DNA of 5,409 nt from Bacteroidota bacterium (GTDB taxonomy: Bacteria > Bacteroidota > Bacteroidia > Bacteroidales > Prolixibacteraceae), in the NCBI GenBank assembly GCA_030695265.1, contig JAUYTA010000537.1, positions 1-5,409 on the forward strand. Direction: 5' to 3'. Under the pieces are notes generated by a model that saw only the letters and a program-made list of their open reading frames with translations, made no database searches and was not told where the DNA came from. This document shows, in pieces, positions 1 through 5,409 of the stretch (positions are counted from its first letter, which is position 1; each line of letters begins with the position of its first letter). Both the position numbers and the translations under genes were made by a program.

Positions 1-665
1 AAGGCATCGAATGGATTCGCCTTCATTATTTGTACCCGACTAAATTCCCGATGGACATTCTGCCGCTGTTTAAATCAATTTCCAAACTTTGCAAATATAT
101 TGATATTCCGTTGCAGCATAGTTCAAACAATGTGCTGAAACACATGCTTCGCCATGTTACCACCGAAGAAACGGAAGCTTTGCTGCAAAAAATCAAGGAA
201 GAAGTTCCCGGAATTGCAATTCGTACAACCATGTTGATTGGTCATCCGGGTGAAACCGACGAAGATTTTGAACAACTGAAAAGCTTTATTCAGAAACACA
301 AATTTGATCGTTTGGGTGCTTTTACTTACTCGCACGAAGAAGGAACTTACGGTTACCAAAAGTATAACGACGATGTTCCGGAAGAAGTCAAGCAAGCCCG
401 TCAGGAGGAATTGATGGGAATTCAGCAAATCATTTCCTCACAATTAAGTGCTGAAAAAGTTGGAAGAACTTTAAAAGTGATCATTGATCGTGAAGATGAT
501 GAATTTTTTGTTGGCCGCACCGAATTCGATTCTCCTGAAGTGGATGGTGAAGTACTTATCAGCAAAGAAGTTCCGTTGAAAAAAGGCCAATTTTATCAAA
601 TCGAAATTACCGGTTCGGATGAATTTGATTTGTACGGGAAAGTGGTGTCAGCTACTTTGATGTAA
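1..665 (+). CDS. rimO: Ribosomal protein S12 methylthiotransferase RimO, C-terminal part (5' truncated by window edge)
   Basis: RimO is a cytoplasmic radical-SAM enzyme that adds a methylthio group to a conserved aspartate of ribosomal protein S12. Only the last 220 residues are here. The frame is open from base 3 (Gly-Ile-Glu-Trp-Ile-Arg) to TAA at 663-665, so the true start and the cluster-binding cysteines lie upstream of the window. The fragment has the second half of the radical-SAM barrel: WIRLHYLYP at residues 4-12, YIDIPLQHSS at 32-41 and a GHPGET loop at 80-85. A TRAM domain follows at about 150-220, with GRTEFDSPEVDGEV at 171-184. The DIPLQH and FDSPEVDGE signatures separate RimO from its tRNA-modifying relative MiaB, which typically has DLPVQSGS and no such acidic TRAM motif. 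The TTG at base 30 is an internal Leu codon, not the start. The gene converges on the hydrolase gene, 128 bp away. Confidence 0.95.
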   Translation, partial: GIEWIRLHYLYPTKFPMDILPLFKSISKLCKYIDIPLQHSSNNVLKHMLRHVTTEETEALLQKIKEEVPGIAIRTTMLIGHPGETDEDFEQLKSFIQKHKFDRLGAFTYSHEEGTYGYQKYNDDVPEEVKQARQEELMGIQQIISSQLSAEKVGRTLKVIIDREDDEFFVGRTEFDSPEVDGEVLISKEVPLKKGQFYQIEITGSDEFDLYGKVVSATLM

Positions 666-793
666 TCGTATAGTCTTTGTCTTATTGTCGCTGTGTCCAT
701 GATAAATTATTTGTCACAAAGTTAGAAAAACCAGCTTCGAAATTTATATTCTTCTATGCTTTATTAACTTCTTTAGAAAGCAATTTTCCTCAG

Positions 794-1801
794 TTATTGA
801 ATTGACACCAATCCCAGTTTTTCTTCTGCAAACTTAAAACTGGCTTTTTCAACGTCCTGCCAGGCTTTCGAAAACAGTTTACTTCCGATCGGATGTGAGC
901 CAGCTTCCGGAAAAGCAACTTTTTGTTTCAGGTTTTCCGGTGTTCCCAGTTGGTCATACATTTTCAGCATTGCATCTACTTTTACAGTAGGATCCTGATT
1001 TACTTCGTCCTTGTAATAATAGCCCAGAAATACCGGTTCGTTAACTTTCCCGAACGTTTCTTTGGTCATGGTCGATTCAACCAATTGCTGCAAATAAACA
1101 ATGGCTTCGAGCCGGTATTTGCAATTCCAGTATTTGCAGTCTTCCGAAGCAAAATCGGTATTGGTAATCCGGTAATTTCCTTTGTAAACCTGACGTGCAA
1201 TTTGCAATCCCCATGGTTTGCTAAGCAGAAATGCTGCCGGATTATTGATTGCGATATTTGGTGAAAGCAAGATCAGTCCTTCCAGCAACTCCGGAAATTC
1301 AGAGGCAAGTTTTAAGCTCAATGTTCCACCGGTAGAAGTACTCATCAGGATTACTTTTTCGCCCAGCACTTGAGCCACAACCAAAGCTTCCTTGGCCGAT
1401 TCGTATAGCCGGTCGGGTGTCATGTCGATTAGTGCTTCAGGAGTGTCAATTCCATGAGAAGCAAGCAACGGAATATACAGATTCATGCCATATCTTTTTG
1501 CAAAATCAGTATGAACAGGTTCTCCTTCGTACCACGAAGCCGAAAACCCGTGAATATAAAGTAAACAGTATTCAGTTTTGTTTTTCAGGCTGTTGTTTGC
1601 CCAGACAATGCGGCTTTCATTGTCGGCCTTAATTTTTAATGCTGAATTTTTAGCTTCCAGATAATTTTCAAATCCGGTTGTTTCAACTTGTATTTCTGGA
1701 AGCTTAGCGGAGAGTTCCGGGCTCGGAAACGAAGGGCCAAATACATAAATCAGTGCAAGGATGCCAAAGATTGAAGCGGTGATGAGCAGAATTTTTTTCA
1801 T
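794..1801 (-). CDS. Uncharacterised alpha/beta hydrolase with N-terminal membrane anchor
   Basis: This is a 335-residue protein of the alpha/beta-hydrolase fold; the substrate cannot be told from sequence. After MKK, residues 4-20 are strongly hydrophobic. No lipobox and no clear signal-peptidase site follow, so it is probably anchored in the inner membrane with the catalytic domain outside the cytoplasm. The oxyanion segment is YIHGFSAS (82-89). The nucleophile elbow is S154-T-S156-T-G158-G, with Ser156 the likely nucleophile; Ser replaces the usual first Gly of GxSxG. Likely acid residues are Asp265 or Asp270, and the likely catalytic His is His303 in GSHPIG. Cys222 and Cys227 (CKYWNC) could form a disulfide if exported. 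I chose the ATG at 1799-1801. A TTG six bases upstream (1807) would add only Met-Ala and has no better leader. The gene stands alone, convergent with rimO and divergent from sucA. An esterase, lipase or peptidase-like activity is possible. Confidence 0.9.
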   Translation of the reverse strand: MKKILLITASIFGILALIYVFGPSFPSPELSAKLPEIQVETTGFENYLEAKNSALKIKADNESRIVWANNSLKNKTEYCLLYIHGFSASWYEGEPVHTDFAKRYGMNLYIPLLASHGIDTPEALIDMTPDRLYESAKEALVVAQVLGEKVILMSTSTGGTLSLKLASEFPELLEGLILLSPNIAINNPAAFLLSKPWGLQIARQVYKGNYRITNTDFASEDCKYWNCKYRLEAIVYLQQLVESTMTKETFGKVNEPVFLGYYYKDEVNQDPTVKVDAMLKMYDQLGTPENLKQKVAFPEAGSHPIGSKLFSKAWQDVEKASFKFAEEKLGLVSIQ

Positions 1802-1842
1802 GGCCAATTTGTTTTACCGGAATATTTGATAAATGTTTTTTG

Positions 1843-1874
1843 CTAAACTAATGAAAAATGCTTTCTCTGTCAAA
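1843..1874 (-). promoter_or_regulatory. Candidate Bacteroidota-type promoter for the hydrolase gene
   Basis: On the minus strand, TTTG (1871-1874) is followed by a 20-base spacer and then TAGTTTAG (1843-1850). The phylum consensus is TTTG near -33 and TAnnTTTG near -7, with about 19-21 bases between. The -33 element is exact and the -7 element matches 5 of 6 defined positions. Transcription would start near 1835-1838, giving a leader of roughly 35 bases before the ATG at 1801. This was read by eye only; such short motifs also arise by chance in AT-rich DNA. Confidence 0.42.
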
Positions 1875-1919
1875 AAATATTAAACAAGTTGGGCATTTAT
1901 TGGTTCTTTTGTGGGCTCT

Positions 1920-1933
1920 GTATGATTCCATAC
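1920..1933. repeat. Short inverted repeat GTATG-N4-CATAC upstream of sucA
   Basis: Five-base arms, GTATG (1920-1924) and CATAC (1929-1933), flank ATTC. The repeat lies immediately before the larger dyad at 1935-1960, in the divergent region between the hydrolase gene and sucA. It could be a half-site pair for a regulator or a chance palindrome. Nothing in the window identifies a binding protein. Confidence 0.2.
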
Positions 1934-1934
1934 C

Positions 1935-1960
1935 TAATGATTTACAATTGTAATTTATTA
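1935..1960. promoter_or_regulatory. 26-bp near-perfect palindrome, candidate operator of the sucAB operon
   Basis: The centre, TTACAATTGTAA (1942-1953), is a perfect 12-bp palindrome. Symmetry continues outward to TAAT (1935-1938) and ATTA (1957-1960), so 11 of 13 position pairs match; the mismatches are 1939/1956 and 1941/1954. It ends 39 bases before the sucA ATG and overlaps the possible -33 TTG, which is where a dimeric repressor would act. It has no G/C-rich stem and no T-tract after it, so it is not a terminator. I cannot assign it to a regulator family. AT-rich DNA makes chance symmetry more likely, hence the moderate confidence. Confidence 0.35.
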
Positions 1961-1979
1961 CTTTTAACGAATACTTTAA
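1948..1979 (+). promoter_or_regulatory. Weak candidate promoter for sucAB
   Basis: TTG (1948-1950), a 21-base spacer and TACTTTAA (1972-1979) fit the Bacteroidota promoter layout, with 4 of 6 defined positions in the -7 box. An alternative -7 box, TACTTTTA at 1959-1966, matches 5 of 6 but has no TTG at the right distance. Either would give a short leader before the ATG at 2000. The leader has no Shine-Dalgarno sequence, as is normal in this phylum. Confidence 0.25.
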
Positions 1980-1999
1980 CTGAAAACCAATAGTTCAAC

Positions 2000-4729
2000 A
2001 TGGATAAATTTTCGCAAGTGGGTAACCAGGAAATCGCTGCTATTGAAGAATTATATTCCTCCTATCTTATCGATCCTGAATCGGTAGATGCAAGCTGGAA
2101 AAATTTTTTCGCCGGATTTGAGTTTGCCAGAAAAAACTTCGACAACTCAAAATCATCGGTTCACGATGATAAAATCGACAAGGAATTTGCAATTCTTAAC
2201 CTCATTCACGGTTATCGTCAGCGGGGACATTTGTTTACCAAAACCAATCCGGTACGTTCACGCAGGAAATATCTGCCTACTTTGGACATCGAAAACTTTG
2301 GCCTTCAAAAATCTGATCTCGATACTGTTTTTAAGGCAGGCAACAACATTGGAATCGGTTCGGCCACGCTGAGAGCGATCATCGAACATCTGGAAGCTAC
2401 TTATTGCGAGTCAATTGGTGTTGAGTTTGTTTATATGAGGCATCCGGAACTTATTGACTGGCTGAAAGTTAAAATGGAATCGACCCGGAATAACCAGTTT
2501 TTTACTCCTGAACAACAAAAACACATCTATTATCATTTGAAGGTGGCGGTTGGTTTCGAAAGCTTCATTCATAAAAAATTTGTAGGCCAGAAACGGTTTT
2601 CACTGGAGGGTGGGGAAGCGCTGATTCCAGCTTTGGATGCAGTAATCGAACATGGTTCAGAATTGGGCATCAGTGAGTTTGTCGTCGGTATGGCGCACCG
2701 CGGAAGGCTCAATGTGCTGACCAATATCCTTGAAAAACCGTATGAGCATATTTTTAAAGAATATGTTGGTAAAGAATACGAACAAGACCTTTCGCTTGGC
2801 GATGTGAAATACCATTTGGGCTACGAAAACGAAGTTGAAACCGATCATGGTAAAAAAGTACGACTAAGCCTGATGCCCAATCCATCGCACCTTGAAACTG
2901 TTGGAGCCCTTGTTCAGGGAATGGTTCGATCCAGAATTGATAGTCAGTATAATGGCGATTACAACAGAGTTGCGCCAATTGTTATTCACGGCGATGCTGC
3001 CATTGCTGCCCAGGGGATTGTTTACGAAGTAATTCAGATGTCACAATTGGCCGGCTATAAAACCGGTGGAACAATTCATCTGGTCATTAATAATCAGGTT
3101 GGCTTTACTACCAATTATTTGGATGCACGTTCGAGTACCTATTCAACCGATGTGGCCAAAGTGACGCGTTCTCCTGTATTTCATGTGAATGGCGACGATG
3201 TGGAAGCCATTATTTTCACGGTAAAACTGGCCATGGAGTTCAGGCAAAAATTTCATGCTGATGTTTTTATTGATATTTTATGTTATCGGAAACACGGACA
3301 CAACGAAGGCGATGAACCCCGGTTTACGCAGCCGTTGTTGTATAAAGCGATCGAGAAACATCCTAATCCACGCGATATTTATGCTGATAAACTTGCAGAA
3401 AATGGGGTGATGGACAAGGCTGAAACTTCGAAACTAAACCATGAGTTTGATCTTTTTCTGGAAGGGAAATACAAAGAATCAGAAGAAATTGACAAAGTTA
3501 AAGTTCGCCGGTTCCTGAAAGGTGAATACCTTGACTATAAAAACCCTTCGAAAATTGATCTGATCCAACCGGTTAAAACAGGCGTTAAGAAAGATGAGTT
3601 GCTGCGCATTGCTGAAAGAATCAATACCCTTCCGGCGGATAAAAAATTCTTCAAGAAAATTGACCGGATTGTTGAGGACCGTCGGATGATGATATTGGAT
3701 AACCGGATGGATTGGGCGATGGCCGAGTTACTTGCCTACGGAACTTTGCTCGAAGAAGGTTTCCAGGTCAGGTTAAGTGGTCAGGATACCGAGCGGGGAA
3801 CTTTTGCCCACCGCCATGCTTCTTTTGTGGTTGAAGATACCGACGAAAAATACTATCCACTTAAAAATATCAGCGAAAATCAGGCGAAATTTCATGTTTT
3901 TAATTCTCACCTTTCCGAATACGGCGTACTTGGATTCGAATATGGTTATTCGCTGTCCAATCCTAAAAGTTTAACCATCTGGGAAGCCCAGTTTGGCGAT
4001 TTCTTCAATGTTGCCCAGGTAATTTTCGACCAGTATATATCTTCGGCCTACGAAAAATGGGGAATGATGAACAGCCTGGTTTTATATCTTCCACATGGGT
4101 ACGAAGGGCAGGGGCCCGAACATTCCAGTGCGCGAATCGAACGGTTTTTAAACCTGACGGCTGATAATAATATGCAGGTAGTAGTTCCTACAACTCCTGC
4201 CAATATGTTTCATTTAGTTCGCCGGCAAATGCACTGGAATGTGCGAATACCGCTCATTATTTTCACACCAAAAAGCCTGTTGAGACATCCTATGGTTACC
4301 TCTTCGGTGGATGAATTGTCAAATGGACATTTTCAGGAAATTATAGAAGATGTGGTTAGCAAGCCTGAAAAAATCAGGAAGTTGGTATTTACATACGGAA
4401 AACTCTATTACGACTTACACAAAAGGCAAGCAGAGGAAGGAATTCAGGACGTTACAATCGTTCGAGTCGAGCAGTTGTTCCCACTCCCGATTGACCAAAT
4501 AAAATCGATTATTGCAAAATATCAGCATGTTGAGAAAATAATCTGGGCGCAGGATGAGCCATCGAACATGGGAGCCTGGCAGCATGTTCAACGTTTTTTG
4601 CCAACAGTGCCTTTCGAATTGATTTCCCGACCAGCAAGTGCAAGTCCTGCCGGTGGCCTTATGTATCAGCATAATTTACGATTGAAAATGATACTGGATT
4701 CTGTTTTTGAAGAAAAAGTATTAGCATAA
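2000..4729 (+). CDS. sucA: 2-oxoglutarate dehydrogenase E1 component (E1o)
   Basis: This is the thiamine-diphosphate (ThDP) enzyme that decarboxylates 2-oxoglutarate in the TCA cycle and passes the succinyl group to the lipoyl arm of SucB, in the cytoplasm. At 909 residues it is full length (family about 900-950). The N-terminal E2-binding segment is at about 10-41 (EELYSSYLIDPESVDASWKN), followed by LIHGYRQRGHL (68-78). MAHRGRLNVL (231-240) and NPSHLE (294-299) are E1o active-site signatures. The ThDP/metal motif runs from HGDAA (330-334) to Asn364-Asn365, followed by QVGFTT. KHGHNEGDEP is at 431-440. In the pyrimidine-binding half are DTERGTFAHRH (596-606), EYGVLGFEYGYS (640-651; Glu640 is the likely cofactor-activating Glu), WEAQFGDFFN (661-670) and PHGYEGQGPEHSSAR (698-712). 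The C-terminal domain has DEPSNMGAW (852-860). No key residue is missing. The ATG start keeps the whole N-terminal segment. sucB follows after 18 bases. Confidence 0.98.
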   Translation: MDKFSQVGNQEIAAIEELYSSYLIDPESVDASWKNFFAGFEFARKNFDNSKSSVHDDKIDKEFAILNLIHGYRQRGHLFTKTNPVRSRRKYLPTLDIENFGLQKSDLDTVFKAGNNIGIGSATLRAIIEHLEATYCESIGVEFVYMRHPELIDWLKVKMESTRNNQFFTPEQQKHIYYHLKVAVGFESFIHKKFVGQKRFSLEGGEALIPALDAVIEHGSELGISEFVVGMAHRGRLNVLTNILEKPYEHIFKEYVGKEYEQDLSLGDVKYHLGYENEVETDHGKKVRLSLMPNPSHLETVGALVQGMVRSRIDSQYNGDYNRVAPIVIHGDAAIAAQGIVYEVIQMSQLAGYKTGGTIHLVINNQVGFTTNYLDARSSTYSTDVAKVTRSPVFHVNGDDVEAIIFTVKLAMEFRQKFHADVFIDILCYRKHGHNEGDEPRFTQPLLYKAIEKHPNPRDIYADKLAENGVMDKAETSKLNHEFDLFLEGKYKESEEIDKVKVRRFLKGEYLDYKNPSKIDLIQPVKTGVKKDELLRIAERINTLPADKKFFKKIDRIVEDRRMMILDNRMDWAMAELLAYGTLLEEGFQVRLSGQDTERGTFAHRHASFVVEDTDEKYYPLKNISENQAKFHVFNSHLSEYGVLGFEYGYSLSNPKSLTIWEAQFGDFFNVAQVIFDQYISSAYEKWGMMNSLVLYLPHGYEGQGPEHSSARIERFLNLTADNNMQVVVPTTPANMFHLVRRQMHWNVRIPLIIFTPKSLLRHPMVTSSVDELSNGHFQEIIEDVVSKPEKIRKLVFTYGKLYYDLHKRQAEEGIQDVTIVRVEQLFPLPIDQIKSIIAKYQHVEKIIWAQDEPSNMGAWQHVQRFLPTVPFELISRPASASPAGGLMYQHNLRLKMILDSVFEEKVLA

Positions 4730-4747
4730 ACCAATAAAAAACCAAAC

Positions 4748-5409
4748 ATGTTATTCGAAATAAAAATACCTACTCCCGGCGAATCCATTACTGAAGTAGA
4801 AATTGGCAAATGGTTGGTTGCCAATGGTGACCTGGTTTCTAAAGATCAGGAAATAGCTGAAGTTGAATCAGACAAAGCTACTTTGACTTTGGCTGCCACC
4901 GAGAGCGGGCAAATAAAAATTTTAATTTCTGAAGGCGAAACCGTTGCCGTTGGAACCATTGTTTGCAACATCGACACCAGTGTCGCTCCTGTACAGAAAC
5001 CGGAGAAACAACCAATTGCCTCCGAACTTTTTCCGGAGCCCAAGGAAGTTACAGTTGTTAGATCTGCAAAAACCACTGCTTCTGAATTAACCGTCAAGCC
5101 GGAAGAATCGAATGTCAAAATCACCCCGGTTGCGCATAAAATGATGGAAGACAATCATCTTTCAATGGAAGAGGTTCTGAATGGTTTGCACCGTATTTCG
5201 AAAAGTGATATTGAAGCGGTTCTTGCCCTTCCGAAACAGGAAAAAGGAGGTGCAAAGCTCACTTCGACAAGCTCTGTGAGCGGTCGCACTGTGAAACGTG
5301 AGAAAATGACCATGCTGCGCCGCAAGTTAGCTGAACGTTTGGTTGCAGTTAAAAATGAAACTGCCATGCTCACTACTTTCAATGAAATAGACATGAGCCG
5401 GGTGATGGA
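4748..5409 (+). CDS. sucB: 2-oxoglutarate dehydrogenase E2, dihydrolipoyl succinyltransferase (3' truncated by window edge)
   Basis: SucB carries the succinyl group from SucA on a lipoyl-lysine and transfers it to CoA, forming the core of the complex. The first 220 codons are visible and open; the rest lies beyond the window. The lipoyl domain is residues 2-76, with PTPGESITE at 8-16 and the lipoylated Lys43 in ESDKAT. A polar linker, less Ala/Pro-rich than usual, runs from about 77 to 123. The peripheral-subunit-binding domain is at about 124-160 (TPVAHKMMEDNHLS to ISKSDIEAVL). It keeps Pro127 and Asp154, but GLHR replaces the usual GTGxxGR loop. A second linker (161-180) includes a palindromic repeat. 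The acyltransferase domain begins at about 181 with MTMLRRKLAERL and NETAMLTTFNEIDMS, the Bacteroidota E2o form. The catalytic His/Asp motif is not reached. ATG 4748 follows the sucA stop by 18 A-rich bases with no Shine-Dalgarno sequence, so the two genes are very likely one transcript. Confidence 0.96.
   Translation, partial: MLFEIKIPTPGESITEVEIGKWLVANGDLVSKDQEIAEVESDKATLTLAATESGQIKILISEGETVAVGTIVCNIDTSVAPVQKPEKQPIASELFPEPKEVTVVRSAKTTASELTVKPEESNVKITPVAHKMMEDNHLSMEEVLNGLHRISKSDIEAVLALPKQEKGGAKLTSTSSVSGRTVKREKMTMLRRKLAERLVAVKNETAMLTTFNEIDMSRVM
5257..5281. repeat. Short palindromic repeat inside sucB, resembling a widespread interspersed element (core TTCGACAAGCTC)
   Basis: Arms GCTCAC (5257-5262) and GTGAGC (5276-5281) enclose TTCGACAAGCTCT. 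From memory, the reverse-strand form CACAGAGCTTGTCGAAGTG is one base from CACTGAGCTTGTCGAAGTG, a short palindrome scattered through many environmental bacterial genomes, including Bacteroidota. On the minus strand one frame reads PLTELVEVS, a peptide commonly seen where such repeats have been translated. Here it is read in frame on the plus strand as about eight residues (KLTSTSSV) in the linker between the subunit-binding and acyltransferase domains, where extra residues are tolerable. The match to the known repeat is recalled, not searched. No second full copy is in the window. Confidence 0.6.

Noticed and set aside
709..719. Small palindrome TTTGT-C-ACAAA between rimO and the hydrolase gene
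   Set aside because: Five-base AT-rich arms, no extension on either side and no promoter context; expected by chance.
758..788. Possible terminator in the convergent gap: GCTTT (758-762) pairing with AAAGC (777-781), followed by AATTTTCC
   Set aside because: The stem is only five mostly A-T pairs with a 14-base loop, and the T run is just four bases. This is too weak to call for either rimO or the hydrolase gene.
1802..1807. TTG at 1805-1807 as the hydrolase start
   Set aside because: It adds only Met-Ala before MKK. The ATG at 1799-1801 gives a normal basic N-terminus before the hydrophobic segment, and nothing favours TTG.
2136..2148. ACTTCGACAACTC in the sucA N-terminal region, similar to the core of the sucB repeat
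   Set aside because: It lacks one base of the core and has no complementary arms. It simply encodes Asn-Phe-Asp-Asn-Ser in a normal E1o segment.
5243..5250. Perfect Shine-Dalgarno-like AAAGGAGG inside sucB
   Set aside because: No suitable start codon lies at the right distance, the reading frame is plain sucB (Glu-Lys-Gly-Gly), and genes in this phylum do not depend on such sites.
4846..5394. Two minus-strand open frames (4846-5154 and 5155-5394)
   Set aside because: They are antisense shadows of sucB. The plus strand here encodes an unmistakable lipoyl domain and acyltransferase start, which is open to the window edge.

Overview
The window comes from a member of the Bacteroidota. The evidence is threefold: the RimO and SucA/SucB sequences resemble those of Bacteroidota (for example the MLRRKLAERLV and NETAMLTTFNE segments of SucB); the genes lack Shine-Dalgarno sequences and have A-rich leaders; and upstream of the hydrolase there is a plausible TTTG / TAnnTTTG promoter of the type used by this phylum. 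A 2-oxoglutarate dehydrogenase (E1o/E2o) argues against strict gut anaerobes of the Bacteroidales, which usually use a ferredoxin-dependent 2-oxoglutarate oxidoreductase. A respiring or facultative, perhaps marine or environmental, lineage is more likely. That placement is inference.

Layout. Positions 1-665 (+) hold the C-terminal half of rimO, the methylthiotransferase acting on ribosomal protein S12; its start lies outside the window. A 128-bp convergent gap (666-793) shows no convincing terminator. Positions 794-1801 (-) encode an uncharacterised, probably membrane-anchored alpha/beta hydrolase. A 198-bp divergent region (1802-1999) holds a good promoter candidate for the hydrolase, a weaker one for sucA, and two inverted repeats in front of sucA. 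Positions 2000-4729 (+) are a complete sucA (E1o, 909 aa). After 18 bases, sucB (E2o) begins at 4748 and runs off the right edge. No reading frame ending inside the window marks sucB, because its stop codon lies beyond 5409; translation from 4748 is open throughout.

How the genes work together. SucA and SucB are consecutive subunits of the 2-oxoglutarate dehydrogenase complex and are almost certainly co-transcribed. The E3 gene (lpd) is not in this window. RimO and the hydrolase have no evident functional link to them.

No new multi-gene system is visible; this is mostly core metabolism. The points worth a second look are: a short palindromic repeat resembling a widespread interspersed family, sitting in frame in the SucB linker; an unusual, shortened peripheral-subunit-binding domain in SucB; a 26-bp near-palindrome upstream of sucA; and the uncharacterised anchored hydrolase with an S-x-S-x-G nucleophile elbow.
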